DNA from: Chytridium lagenaria | Lineage: Eukaryota; Chytridiomycota; Chytridiomycetes; Chytridiales; Chytridiaceae | Assembly (NCBI GenBank): GCA_025449115.1 | Contig: JAHLKC010000028.1 | Span: forward strand, 248,001 to 312,000 | Direction of reading: 5' to 3' | DNA: 64,000 bases | Part shown: positions 39,784-51,394 of the stretch, one piece after another | Position numbering within the stretch: position 1 is the stretch's first letter | Layout of the letters: the number at the start of each line of letters is the position of its first letter | Notes under the pieces: generated by a model | The model's database searches: none | What the model saw: the letters and a program-made list of their open reading frames with translations, nothing else | Told to the model about the DNA's origin: nothing | Translations under genes and position numbers: made by a program

Positions 39784-39916
39784 GTTATTGTCGCTCGTTC
39801 GTTGGTCAAAGTTCCTCAACACAATATTTAAGGTCGTACCAAATTCTCCATCACCAAGTCCATGAAAAAAACGGTTTTTTTTTTTTCGAAAGCGACAAGT
39901 CAACCATTTATTCAAC
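39784..39916. promoter_or_regulatory. Divergent promoter VMA5-BRX1 (133 bp)
   Basis: The two start codons face away from each other across 133 bases that include a T-run of about 12 at 39875-39888. Poly(dA:dT) tracts often exclude nucleosomes at fungal promoters, so this tract is a reasonable core element. That role is inference. Confidence 0.45.
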
Positions 39917-41144
39917 ATGCCAAACGACTACGAACTGGACGAGATGTCGGATATGAGCGATGATTCCTATGACTCAGGGGAGGAGGCACCGGTGAGGGCA
40001 GGGAGGAAGGCGTTGTTGAAGGCTGCTGCATCTGCATCGAGTAAGGAGCCTTTGGTAGAGGAGTTTGTCGAGAAGAAAAAGGATAAGAGGAATGAGGTCA
40101 AGAGAACGATGGATACAAAGTCAAAGAACAGGCAGAGGGTGTTGACATTATCTTCAAGAGGAATCACTCAGAGGTGTGCATTTGTCTGGACGGTTTTTTG
40201 GGGTGCATGCATGCAAAGATGGACGTGAGGCTAACATATCTTGTACAATAGATATCGCCATTTATTAAACGATCTGATTGTGTTAATGCCGCATTCAAAG
40301 AAAGGTGATCTGCATGTTTATGAAACGTTGCTGACAATTTATCAGATAGCAAACTCGACTCTAAAAGCAAACTTCAACTCCTTAACGAACTCGCAGCTGA
40401 CAATCAATGCAACAACTGTGTTTTCTTTGAGGTTAGAAAACACCGTGATCTTTACATGTGGGCTTCCAAGACCCCTCTGGACCCAGTGTTCGGTTCCACG
40501 TGCAGAATGGTTGGTTATTGTGGTTTTCGAATTCAGACTAAGCGATGGTAGTTCATACGATGGATGAGTTGAGGATGACTGGAAACTGTCTCAAGGGATC
40601 ACGTCCTCTACTCTCATTCGACAAGAATTTTGACGTGGAGCCGCATCACAGACTTCTTAAGGAGATGTTCTCTCAGGTAATTGAAACGGCGCAAAATATG
40701 CCAAAGAATCTAACCTTGACATCCAAAAAAAGATCTTTGGAACGCCGCGAACCTCACGCAAGCTCAAACCCTTCATCGACCACGTTCTCAGCTTTTCCAT
40801 CGCCGGTGACCAAATTTGGTTCAGAAACTATCAGGTAATCCCGCCCTGTCCACCCTCCCATTCACGTCTCCCAGATCCTCCACAAAGACCAAGAAGAAAC
40901 TGGTGAAATATCTCTCGTCGAGATCGGTCCCCGATTCAGTCTCACCATCATGAAGATCTTTTCGGGTAGTTTTACTGGGTCCGTGCTTTACGAGAACCCT
41001 GAATTCCTGAGCCCGAATGAGGTTAGACGGCAGGCACATATCTCGGAACAGGTGAAGGCGGCACAGAGGACGTTGAAGAAGAATGTCAGGGATCAGAAAG
41101 AGCCGTTTGTGGAAGAGAATGTCTTCAAGGGTGTATTTAATTAG
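39917..41144 (+). CDS. BRX1: Ribosome biogenesis protein BRX1 (Brix domain)
   Basis: This nucleolar factor is needed for 60S subunit assembly. The start ATG 39917 gives an acidic N-terminus (MPNDYELDEMSDMSDD). The Brix core is RVLTLSSRGITQR|YRHLLNDLIVLMPHSKK, DSKLDSKSKLQLLNELAD, CNNCVFFEVRKHRDLYMWAS, VQN|VHTMDELRMTGNCLKGSRP, LLSFDKNFDVEPHHRLLKEM, FIDHVLSFSIAD, IGPRFSLTIMKIFSGSFTG and LYENPEFLSPNEVRRQ. It ends ENVFKGVFN at 41144. Exon joins at 40172/40250 and 40510/40550 restore the family sequence exactly. Occasional single-base errors occur around 40450-40500 and 40690-40840. Confidence 0.95.
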
Positions 41145-41246
41145 TTATGCTTTGGTAATGATGCAAATAGAGTTTCACTTTCTCTCAAATTCGAATTGCG
41201 TGCATGTGGCTGTTGATGCATTGTTTCGAATGCAGCTGCTGACATA

Positions 41247-41456
41247 TTAGTTTTGTCGCTCATATTCAAAGATAATGTCTTTGGCGTTTCGAGAGGCGCA
41301 AGAAATGTCCGCAACTTCAATATAGTCCGTATAGTTATGCAGCACGGTTTTGAACAAACTATTGAACGGAATAGCGACCTTTCGCTTAAATAACTTCAAG
41401 AATCGATTTCGAACTTTCTCCAGAGTAATTCGGATGCAGGTGTTATTTGACAACAT
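41247..41456 (-). CDS. Small histone-fold-like protein (H4/CENP-T-like), tentative
   Basis: A 69-residue frame from ATG 41456 to TAA 41247 reads TCIRITLEKVRNRFLKLF, then LFKTVLHNYTDYIEVAD, RNAKDIIFEYERQN. The last two segments resemble histone H4 around the alpha2/alpha3 helices (LENVIRDAVTYTEHA...DVVYALKRQG) and also the CENP-T histone fold. It lacks the basic tail and H4's almost invariant sequence, so it is not canonical H4. It may be a divergent H4-like or kinetochore histone-fold subunit, or a chance resemblance. The frame continues a few codons upstream to a TGA, so an upstream exon is possible. Confidence 0.35.
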   Translation of the reverse strand: MLSNNTCIRITLEKVRNRFLKLFKRKVAIPFNSLFKTVLHNYTDYIEVADISCASRNAKDIIFEYERQN

Positions 41457-41713
41457 GAGTAGATTTCGCTCCTTCCTCCTTTCTCAACATTATTCTTGAA
41501 TTTGACAATTCTTTTGTTATTGCTGGTCTGTATTTGACAGGTTAAAGTCGACTTTTTATGCTTAAGCGAATTGCAGTTTCAGTATCGGTAAAGGCTTTTA
41601 AGCTAGGATGTCCCACCGTTCCTGTTTGGATCTGAAAATTCAATCACGGTGCCTGCGACAGACAACGTAAATCCTATTTCATCTTTCATTTTTCAATACA
41701 GAAATTACTCATC

Positions 41714-42442
41714 ATGGAGGTCACCGCAGAGGCCGACATCGACACCCTCCAGGATGCCTCTCCAGTCTGGGAGGCATGGGCTCCAAACCCCTCTCAACGC
41801 AACGCCATCTCCGTGCACGCCAAACTTCTTCAAAACAACCACAAGGACGTTCGCAAGTGCACCGTTGACCCTCATCAAGCTCGTGCTCTTTCAGATCTCC
41901 AAGGTATACCACCCGAGACAGGGTTCTGGCTGATCCCACCCGTTCGGGCACCGCATGACGCTGACGTGCGCTTGTTCTGCTGCGCTGATCGATGCGCCGA
42001 GGCCGGGACGTCTTTGATGATCCCCGAGTTCAACATGGGGTACCCAGCTGCCTTGGGATCCACAGTTCTTGTGAAGAAGGGGGTGGCGTACGGGATGGGA
42101 GTTCTTCGTACAGATATTTTTGATCTACATGTGAAGGAGGGAAGACCATGTTGCAGCCGGGACGTGGTGATGCTAAAATCGACCCAAGAATCACAATCTA
42201 CTGAGTCCATTGAAGCAGAATCCTTGTTCGCCGATCAGTTGGAACGTGGTATAATGGGCCCAGTTAAGGCATTGGAGCAATACGCATCAAAGGAACAATC
42301 CAAGAAGCTTCGAAAGCAAACATCATCAACTTCAACAACGTCAAATCGCAACAGTGTCACTTCAAATGTGAATCCCCTTGGTCGATTCTCCGTTGCAGCA
42401 GCAAAGAGAGCAGACGTAGCACGAAGAGCCAGTGGAAAATAG
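41714..42442 (+). CDS. Intact intronless orphan protein, 242 residues
   Basis: One uninterrupted frame runs from ATG 41714 to TAG 42442, without introns or frameshifts, which is unusual in this window. I do not recognise the family. Visible features are a compact Pro/Trp-containing first half (SPVWEAWAPNPSQRN, PPETGFWLIPPVRAPHDADV), several Cys (LFCCADRCAEAG, RPCCSRDVV), then a Ser/Thr/Lys-rich, probably disordered tail (SKKLRKQTSSTSTTSNRNSV) ending in a basic Ala/Arg patch. No signal peptide or membrane segment is seen. The upstream T/A-rich stretch could be its promoter. Confidence 0.65.
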   Translation: MEVTAEADIDTLQDASPVWEAWAPNPSQRNAISVHAKLLQNNHKDVRKCTVDPHQARALSDLQGIPPETGFWLIPPVRAPHDADVRLFCCADRCAEAGTSLMIPEFNMGYPAALGSTVLVKKGVAYGMGVLRTDIFDLHVKEGRPCCSRDVVMLKSTQESQSTESIEAESLFADQLERGIMGPVKALEQYASKEQSKKLRKQTSSTSTTSNRNSVTSNVNPLGRFSVAAAKRADVARRASGK

Positions 42443-42539
42443 ATGATACTTTCTTGGTGGAGGGTATTAGAGCCAATTTCACTGCTTATGGATAATTTTG
42501 TGTTTATGTAGTTCTGAAATGTCTACTTTATCGTTGGCA

Positions 42540-42836
42540 TTATTTTTTGTAATATAAATAATTAAGGAAAAATATATAGTGCGAACTTAAATCCTTTGGT
42601 TGCTCTTGTGAGGCCACACCGTATAGCTTCACACCTTCAAGGTAGCGAGTACAAAGAAACATTTTGACGTTGCTAAGCGTGTCGGCGAAAAAGCGTTGCT
42701 GCTGGAGCATCTCAAAACCAGCTTCAGCATAGTTTTCTGGCTGTTCAATAAAGATGATTGCACACCAAGCGCCACTTTTCTCTCGTATTATTTCATTTGA
42801 AGTGCATCGAAGAAATTGTATGATTTCGTTTATATT
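42540..42836 (-). CDS. Candidate terminal exon, 98 sense codons, unidentified
   Basis: After a possible acceptor (TGTAGTAG) the minus strand is open for 98 codons to TAA 42540-42542. The product looks protein-like: NINEIIQFLRCTSNEIIREK, AIIFIEQPENYAEAGFEML, RFFADTLSNVKMFLCTRYLE, GVKLYGVASQEQPKDL. No start codon or upstream exon could be placed between it and the ATG6 stop, so this may be the 3' exon of an undetected small gene or a remnant. The family is unknown. Confidence 0.35.
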   Translation of the reverse strand, partial: NINEIIQFLRCTSNEIIREKSGAWCAIIFIEQPENYAEAGFEMLQQQRFFADTLSNVKMFLCTRYLEGVKLYGVASQEQPKDLSSHYIFFLNYLYYKK

Positions 42837-42886
42837 CTACTACACAGTCTTTGTTTTTACATTCTACTAAACAGTCTTTGTTTTAT
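42834..42886. repeat. Imperfect tandem duplication, 26-27 bp unit x2
   Basis: ATTCTACTACACAGTCTTTG plus a short T-rich tail (42834-42860) is followed directly by ATTCTACTAAACAGTCTTTG plus a similar tail (42861-42886). The two copies differ by one substitution and one T. The duplication lies downstream of ATG6 and may be part of its 3' flank. Confidence 0.85.
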
Positions 42887-43086
42887 TGCATCAAGGGTGA
42901 GCTAAAATGAGGCGTGATAAGTCAGTCTAAAGTCGCGCGTGCGTCTGTAACTGGCGACATTTACACGAGATTGTTAGCAAAAAAGAAAAGGAAAGCAGCC
43001 GGACATTTTGATACTGATGATGTATTAATAAAGCAGTAAAGTGGGGATACGGGTATATGCTGAACAAATCCATCAAATAAAACATA

Positions 43087-44834
43087 TTATCTTGCAACGC
43101 AGCAAAAGGCAAGAAGCCATTTCAAATTAATCAGGGTGTACTTCAAAGCCTTTGTCCATTGCTCATCTTGATTAAATTGAAACCTAATAGTGGTGTCTCC
43201 AATCTTGTCCTTCGTCATTCTAATTTACTTTAGGAAAGACCTGAGAAGCAAACAAACCGGTAAGGTAGACGAAACTTGGGATCTTTTTGTTCCGCATAGT
43301 CTCCTAGCTGTTGAAGACAATTCAAAAATGCCACTAGCGCATTATCAAATCTTCGATTCCAAAATAAGATACCCGCGAGGTCACCCGTCCCATATCTATT
43401 ATTTGTTTAAAAAATCTATATATATCGTTCCTACAGTTCGTAAGTCGTTTTATCTCCATCAACTTTCTCAATGCGCGAAAAAGCTTCCCATCGGTACCAG
43501 ACGGTAACTTGTTGCAAAATTAATGAGACGCGCTATAATCGCCCCACTCACGTTTTAAACGTAAAGCCAAGCTTATTTGCTAACGTATCCAATAGAAGCA
43601 GCGATTGACCCAACGCCGCGTTAATTTCGGTCCAGTCAACCTATTTAAACTTTAGTCAAATAACAAGTTCCTTCCTCACAGGTATATTTGGTAAACGGCC
43701 CATACGGAAGCCTAAGCAATGAAATAAGTTATCTAAAACGGACCATCCACACCATTAATGGTTCCAAACGGCCCATCATGCCAAATTCGGAAAGTATCGT
43801 TATAAACATTTGTCTTTTTCAGCTTCTCTAGTTGCACAGTCGCATAATCAAACTTTAACGTGATGCTGTCCCGCTCATTCTCGTATGTCGATAACTGGCT
43901 CTGAAGTCGATTGACATCTTGCCAATAACTTCTTCGCTTTAGCTTACGACATTAAATTGACCAGTACCTTATCTCTGCATCATCGAGATCCTTCAATTCG
44001 TTTTCGACAGACTTCAATTCGTCGTTCATTAGATTTGCCTCCGCCTCCAACTCCCTCAGCACGTTTAACGTATTTTCCTCCTTCTCCTTTAGCTTGTAGA
44101 GTAAGATAAAAAACCATTATCGAAAGCTTACAGCTTCCAAATCCGCAAGCAATGCCTCTGCCGGCTCCTGAGTTTCGCTTTCCTCCAGGTTTTTTAAAAA
44201 ACGAGCATAACTTTCCCGTTCCTTTCGCAGCTCTGATACACGTTTCTCCATCTTGATTGTTAAATCATCTGCGCAATCTTGACATATAGGATGGTCCTCA
44301 TCAGACACCCCCGCTAAAAGGTCGAAAAGTTTACTCGTGACTTTAAGGCGATGGCTCAGGCTTCCTTTATGATCAAATGAAGGATCCTTTCCAGCAGGAA
44401 GAAGAGGATAAGGATGGGTTGCTGGAAGGAGCTGCGAGTTGTGACCGACTGAGAACGACAAAGGAATCCTGTATGGGAATCCCGCCTTTTGGTTATACCG
44501 ATAGGTTTCTTTCCAGACGCCGCAGATGTGGAATGGTTGGACTGGATTTTTTGTACATCTGCAGCCTTATCAATGTGCAGCCGAGGGGGATCTACGAGCG
44601 GTGCTGTGTGGAGACCCCATCAGCCATCCAAGTCCTTTTGACAATTCCAAACCTAACGTCTCTTCAAGTGCCGCATTGTCCAGCAGACTATAGATAAAAG
44701 CAAGGTCACTGAGTAAACATTCTTCAAACCCTTTGGGAATCCGTCATAAACATACTTTACCTTGGCTCCAACTTGATGGGCTGAGAGCAGCTTGAGCAAA
44801 AGAACGATGCCAAAAAAAAGTCGTCCGAGTTCAT
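43087..44834 (-). CDS. ATG6: Beclin-1/ATG6 autophagy protein
   Basis: ATG6 is a core subunit of the Vps34 PI3-kinase complex in autophagy and vacuolar sorting. ATG 44834 begins MNSDDFF. After one base in a T-run comes the CxxC segment [14 protein letters not shown]. Later parts are [71 protein letters not shown], a coiled coil ([18 protein letters not shown]), the evolutionarily conserved domain ([58 protein letters not shown]) and the end [20 protein letters not shown] at TAA 43087-43089. Introns are short and some frames need single-base repair. Confidence 0.92.
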
Positions 44835-44932
44835 TCTTTGATACCTAAAAAAACAGCTTGGACAATCACGAAATTTGCATAAAAACAGCTTTGATCTTTG
44901 GGTCGAGAGATCTTTTTTTGAAGAAATTCAAC
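44835..44932. promoter_or_regulatory. Divergent 98-bp promoter of ATG6 and the ASH2-like gene
   Basis: The two start codons point away from each other across 98 bases that include an A-run and a T-run. Any promoter elements here are probably shared. Confidence 0.35.
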
Positions 44933-46951
44933 ATGGCTGAAATGACGGTGGATCCAGCAAAGGCGACATGTCCGTGCGGGACTGAAGAGGAGATGTGAGT
45001 GAGATACCATCTAGTAGCTTGCGATTACTCAACGAAAACTGACTGCATTCATCATTGATAGGGACAAATGGTACACTTTGCTGAAATGTTCGACATGCGC
45101 ACAGATGTATCATCCACGTAAGAACAAACTTACCTCTATCCGAATACTAACCCTTTGCCAGGATGCATTCCAAATGTCAATGGAATCACACCCTACCTGG
45201 GGGATCCATTCTTCCATATTGAATGCAAGAACTGTAATGGAAACAAATTTGTAGTTCAGCGCCTAACATCAACATGGTATGAATCGGTTGATTCCATCAG
45301 TTTTTAAAACGTTGTTTCCGGATATAGGAAGGAAAAGATTGCTGTCGTTCTTTTTAATCTCAGTAAGCTTACACCAAATCTCGCAACAACGTATCCCGAG
45401 AACGGCGTTGAACTTTTAGGCTTTCCGCGAGAGAAAATCACTCAATATATAGAGAAGAACTGGGCGCCCATGATGGGATCCACTCCCTTTTCTCAAAATC
45501 AAATCGCGAGCATGAAGGCAACTATAGGCCAGAAGTTCGCTAGAAGTAAGGATAACAAGCCCTTAGTATGATTTAATGTCACTTACATACTCTTTATGTA
45601 AATCAGGCGTTGATGGAAAAATCATTATTTCTGCTACTGCTAAACCTATGACATGGGAAGACGTGCCAATGGTGAAGAGTGGGACTTTTGAACGCAAAGC
45701 CGACTATGATATAGATGAAAATGGAGGCTTCAAGTCTTTATACAGCACAGGAAGACCTAAAATTGACTTCACGACTTATGCTAAAGCCTTGGCCCTATCT
45801 ACCAAGACACCTGACAGCGGAGTCAAAAAAAGAAAACCTGGGGAAAAGGCAGGATCGTACATGTCGAAATCTGCAAAGGTACTCCGGAAGGCCTTAACAT
45901 GTGAATAATTAATGTTATCCTATTATTTTTATTTCAGATCAACTCTCTTGAGTTCAGAAAATCCCTCCCTCCCATGCGGCTTGGCATGACTTCTGCAGAC
46001 GCTCAAAAAGCTATGGGTCTATCCCCTGCCGACTCACCGAAGAGCTCCAACAGCGGTTCTCCCAAGTCTTTGGCTCGTGAAAGCACCTCTACTGAGCAAA
46101 ATGTTGCGAAGAAGGCTCGTATTGAGAAACCTCAAACTCCAACCCCAAAGCCCCAAGATGCCCTTGCTCAAAGTCCCAATCTCTGGACTTCAAATATGGG
46201 CCCATCGGGATCTCACGCCGCACCCATCGCCGCTGCCCCGCCCACTCCCACTCCTGCCGTCGACATTATTGCAAGAAAAACGCCTTCCCCGACTGAACAA
46301 AACCCCATGAGCAGTGATGTTGAGCTTCAACTTCGTAAAGAGCTGGAAAATCAAGCTTTAAACTTCCGTTCTGAGATTGATGAGCTCAGAAAAATGGTTC
46401 TCGACCTAAAGTCTTCAAACGACAAACTTACTAAGGCTACTTCAATGACGAGCTCCGCAATTGGTTTAGCGAACGGCTCCGGTCAGGAAGTTGCCGTCGC
46501 AGAGTCTTCACCTATCACCATTACCCCCAGGAGATGGGTTGGAAGTGATATAGGCAAGGCAGAGGCATGGGCCGTCGCCGCCAACAAGTCCGAGTCACAG
46601 GTCTTCTCCAGCGTTCTCCGAGAACGAGATATGGCGCTCATGATGACACAGCAAGCCAAGGAAGTTGCTGAATCCGCAGTGGCCAAAGCCCGTGAGATTT
46701 TTGCCGGCAAAGAAAAGATGGAGGAAGCGCTAAGAAAGGCAGAGAAGGAACGTGATGCTGCTATTGCTGGAAGATTGAAGCAGGAGACTGAGTGCAATAA
46801 TTTAAGGACAAAAGTGAAGTTTATGAGTAACATCATCATTAAGAATAAGTCGGCTGGTGCAGCTGGTGGGGCGCCGACTTTGGCGAACGGGAATGGTGCA
46901 AGCGCAAGATTTGAGTATAAGCCCCGAAACGTGCCCGAGCACATGGAATAG
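44933..46951 (+). CDS. ASH2-like atypical PHD/winged-helix protein with coiled-coil C-terminus
   Basis: From ATG 44933: MAEMTVDPAKATCPCGTEEE, then DKWYTLLKCSTCAQMYHPRC and FFHIECKNCNGNKFV, an atypical PHD finger. A winged-helix-like region follows (KEKIAVVLFNLSKLTPNLAT, KITQYIEKNWAPMMG, MKATIGQKFARS). This order and spacing resemble the N-terminus of ASH2/ASH2L, a subunit of H3K4 methyltransferase complexes. The SPRY domain is not found. Instead there is a Ser/Pro-rich segment and a long coiled coil (LRKELENQALNFRSEIDELR, EKMEEALRKAEKERDAA), ending RNVPEHME at 46951. The last exon (about 45937-46951) is intact. The nuclear role is inferred. Confidence 0.65.
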
Positions 46952-47165
46952 CAGTGCCGCTACGTTTTGCTTATCTTCTTCTCTTCATTGATGTAAATAC
47001 CTGTAAATCTAAGTTAAAAGTTCTGGATGGGATGGTGGTTGCTTTTCAAGTCTCTGCTTGCTTTATGATAAAAATAAAGTCGTTTTGATTATAATATTAT
47101 CAAACAAGTCACCTTTCCTCAATATTCGAGGTTTAAGGATTTTATTTAGAATCTACCAGTTAGAT

Positions 47166-50100
47166 CTAACGAATACGGATGCGCACGTATGGGACCTCAA
47201 CATCCTCCCCATCCTTATCATTCACACAGACTTCAACTACGATATAGCTGACATGAGGTGGGATAGGCTTCCTCGAAACTGTCTCAATGAGTTCGGATAG
47301 CCTTATATCAATGTTAGCATCGGCGGTTTTTACAAAAGACGAATACATACTTTAAGTTCATCCTCTCCTCCATCTTCTTCTTGGGCATAAACATAGTGTA
47401 GATCATACTCACTCCTGAAGACATCATTGTAACCTCAAGCTCGTGCTTCTCCTTAAAGAGGTCAATAAATTGTTTAAGGGTAATGTCGCCGTCGACATCG
47501 GAATCTGTCCCAAAGAGTCCATTCTTTGTCATGGTACTAGAGCAATAAAGAAAAAGTTAGAGACCAAGGATATCCTGCCAACACGGCAAACCTTCAGTTT
47601 AGGGCAGCAATAGGTTCAGAGAAACCAAAGAAGGGCAGAGCAAGGTTGATGAAACCGTTCTTGTAGTCATCCACCTTCGTCCTTCCGTCGATAATCTGCA
47701 AGATAAAATTACTATTGCGGTCAGATATAACCGTACAACCTTGAAAAGCTCCAAGCAACAAGGCCAGTAACAAGGGATGTAGTGGTCGCAATAGCAGGAA
47801 TAATCTTTCCCAGCAATAAACTTGGTTTTATGCCTGTCAGCGTTGGCGATCGGCATAGTTACTGGCGCGGAGATTCGACGCAGCAGTGATAAAATCGATG
47901 TGGAAGTTGGTGTCGTCATCCTTCATAATGTTAAGGCTATCTCATGCTTTTAAAACCAACCTTCTCGAAGTCAGCGGGAGCAAGGCGAACACCTGCAAAC
48001 GACGATGGATTGGGGAGATTTGGCCAAAGCCGCCTCAAGATCGTCTGCAATAAGAGTCAAATGACAGCAACAACACGGGATGAATACAAACTGCAGGAGC
48101 TGCCTGAGCAGCTTCGTTCTCCTGAACCTGGATCTTAACACCAGACTTGGGCTGAAATTCAGGAACAATAACGTTGTTAAGCACGCTCTTAAAATGCTCA
48201 GCATCGCGACGTCCTATAAAATCTTAAATATAATCATATTTGAATTACGAACCAGTGATTCCATAGTTGAAACGCGTGAAGATTCGCCGCGGCAATAACG
48301 AAATCGAGGTGAAGAGGCTTTGGAAATGTTAGATTGACTCAAAACCTTAAAAAATTACATCATTGACGCTGAATGGAATGTTGCGAGGAGCCCTCTTAGG
48401 ACCAGACCAGAAAGGAGTGCAGTTGAGGTCACCTAAGAGGAAATAAGATTACGCTACAACGAAAATCAAAAAATTTATAATACATACGGCGTCAGCCGGA
48501 AGTTGAAAAGAAGTTGCAAGATTTGGTTGCTGAAAAGCTCCTCATACTTCAAACGTGCCCAAATAATGCATTCATCAAATGTTAAGGGCTTGGCAGTAAC
48601 CAAGAAGGCGATAATATTGTCAATCATTTCCTTCTGGCTGCCACTCGACTTCAAGGTGGTCTCAACAAAGTTGGCTTGCGTAAGAAAGAGGTTCACATTC
48701 TCAGCGGGATTCCTGAAAAGACCTTCGAACAAATCACGAGCCCACTAACATCAAGTTAGATATTTACTTTCGCAGTCGTGGAAACCTGAATGGTGTGCTC
48801 GATAGCGTTCGGAAAGTTCTTGAGGGTGCAGATAGGAATGGATTTCTCGGGCGGGTCGTTTGAGGAGGAGTAGGATTCAGTGAGGTGGGGGATGACGACC
48901 TTCGAAAAATGTTAGGAACCTAAATCCAACTTTCAAATCACCTGAGTGTTTCCTTTAGTACCAAGAGTTCCAGACTCCAACAAAGGCTTCAAATAGTAAA
49001 CGCAGCGACGGTCCACGTACTTCCGGGCCTCCACATTATCCAAAGCGTTAGTGACCCCAGTTAGAGACTCCCAGAACTGATCCCGAAAATGTTCTCAGTA
49101 TCGGGCCCCACACGATCGGCAAAGGACTCAATTTTCCCAGTAAGATCCTTATTCATCACAGTCACAGCCTCCGCAGCACAGGACGACTTTAACTTGGACA
49201 CGTCCTTCGGTCGGAAGAGGAACTGACGGTTCAAATTACTCCTCTCGATGGTGTCCATATCAGTAATATAAATCTTCCCAGACGGCCAGTTCCAAGACCC
49301 AAAAGAGCCCAGTTTTTCAACATCTCACAGCCAATGGCACCGGCTCCAACAAGGAACTGCCGAGAGTTCTTGACCTTCTCCTGGAAATCCTTTCCAAAAA
49401 CGGCCAACTGACCATCGTAACGACTTCCTTCGGGCTTGCACGCTTCCTCGGTAAGCGCAGAGTTGATGGAAGGGACTCTAGCGAGTCAAAGTAGAAAACT
49501 GGTGGATAGGTCCGAACTTGCCACTGCAAGCCTTCAAGACCTCCTGAGCAACTAAACCACCAAGAACAGCCGTCATCGGCGCAATAATACCACGGGATTG
49601 GTACGCAAGCTCCTTAATGAGCTTTTCGTCCAATTCGGTGGGCTCAGGGCTAATCTTGTTGATTTCCTGGGCCAATCCGAAAACGCGGCGGCGTCATCCT
49701 CGTTACGCGGCCTAGCAGGCCGCCAGCCTTCGCACGGAATTTGTCCAAAGCCTGGAAGCCGACATGGAGCTGCGCAGGGCGGTCGAACTTTGCATAGTCA
49801 GACATAACGAATTCGGGCTTAATAAGCGCATCTTTCAAAGGCAACTGTGAACGATTAGCAAGCTCAACAGAGTGCGAGGCCTACAAATTTAAGGATCTTG
49901 GGCTGCTTCACTTGGGTGAAGATACCACCGGAAACATATCCGCCAAAGTTGGTAGTATCACCGATTTTAAACGTGTAAGGGCCTACGGTTTGTTAACGTA
50001 AAAGAAAACTACATATATTATCTTTACCAGTGACAGTCACTTTCCTTGGTTCAATACCGTTCAGCTCCACCATACCCTTGACTTCCGTAAATGTGACGTA

Positions 50101-50933
50101 ATCGCCATCCTCAAGACCGTGACGGTGCTCCTCAAGACATGCTACTACAGCGTCGGTACCCTGAATGTAATCAGAAGATTTATTAAAGCAGTGTAAAACC
50201 TTCTCAACCCCCGCAATCATTCCGCTGACGGGCTCCTCTCCAGTCTGGTCTTGAACCGCAAATTCGGGTCCAAAATCGTTGAAAGCCATTCCAAAGAGAC
50301 CACGCACATCTGCCGAGATAAACTTGATCCCGTGCTTGTGAGTGAAAGAGTTGATGGCAAGCTGACGTTCCAGAGGCACATCAGTCACAACCACAACCTG
50401 GTAGTTTGTAATGTTCGCCTCAGTAAGCTCCTCGTTTAAAACATTAACGGGAACGTAGTTGTTCAACTCGGCCAACTTGGCCGCAGTGGACTGCGCGCGC
50501 GGCTTGCCCAGATCCTCTGGTGTAAGATAGAACTACGATAAGAAACGTGAGATGCTTATTTATGGACTGCGTGGATGCGCACCTGAGCCGATAAGTCGGT
50601 CACCTCAGCGGGCTCCAAGTCATGCAAGGTCACGGACTTGACACCGGCAAGAATAACGTTCTTTGCTGCCCAATGAATTCAGTAAATTTGGCTATAATGA
50701 GAATATAACTGGAAACCTTACCAATCTCCACACCAAGGCCCTTCATGCCCACAATAAGCACGTTCGACAGACTCATGGCAAGCATGGCCTTGTGTCCGAG
50801 CACATAACTAAAACACGCAGATGAGAACATCAGTATCCTTATCCCACTGCATATACACAGATCCTTACAGTTGTCTCGAGTACAAAGACTCGTCGATCGT
50901 TCCCGAAGGCTCGACATCCATAGGGGTCGACAT
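47166..50933 (-). CDS. UBA1: Ubiquitin-activating enzyme E1
   Basis: UBA1 adenylates ubiquitin and transfers it to E2 enzymes. ATG 50933 begins [20 protein letters not shown]. Then come [38 protein letters not shown], a first catalytic-cysteine half-domain, [58 protein letters not shown], the catalytic cysteine in [18 protein letters not shown] (about 48813-48830), [40 protein letters not shown], and a C-terminal ubiquitin-fold domain, [20 protein letters not shown], ending YVRIRIR at TAG 47166. About ten or more short introns are present. No essential residue appears lost, though some frames are interrupted. Confidence 0.96.
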
Positions 50934-51394
50934 CGCAAGTTGAGGTGGATGGGATTTCAAATTTGAAAGTAAAATTTGCAAGCCAAACGCTTTCACAGAC
51001 ATCATGTCCAAGAAGACACTTCCCGTACGCAAATGATACAGTTACAGCATACAGTTACACTCTAGAACTAGAAAAAGTCAAATAGAAGGGCATCCTTCAT
51101 TTGCTTATGTATATAGCGTGTTGATTATACAGAAAATATAAAGCCCATATCTTGCGGTTAATGTGTCCTGTTGAGCAACAGAATCATGCGACTAAATAAA
51201 GTACGCTCAATGACTCGACCAGTTGCGGAACGACTCGATCAACTGGCACGCCAGCGTGAATGAACAAATAAATACCTACCTAAAGAGTAAACTTTTGTGA
51301 CAAATTGAATTTTCTCTCCGTGTCCAGACTAAGAAGACTACACGTTCGTCATTGAAGGCATCCGTCTTCGTTTTTTTCGCTGAGAACTGAACCG
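50934..51394. other. Divergent intergenic region UBA1 / SKA2-like
   Basis: The stretch is 461 bases and holds the upstream regions of both genes. No coding signal or recognisable element is seen. Confidence 0.4.

Noticed and set aside
46483..46944. 153-codon minus-strand frame opposite the ASH2-like last exon
   Set aside because: It is antisense to a clear coiled-coil coding exon and has no features of its own.
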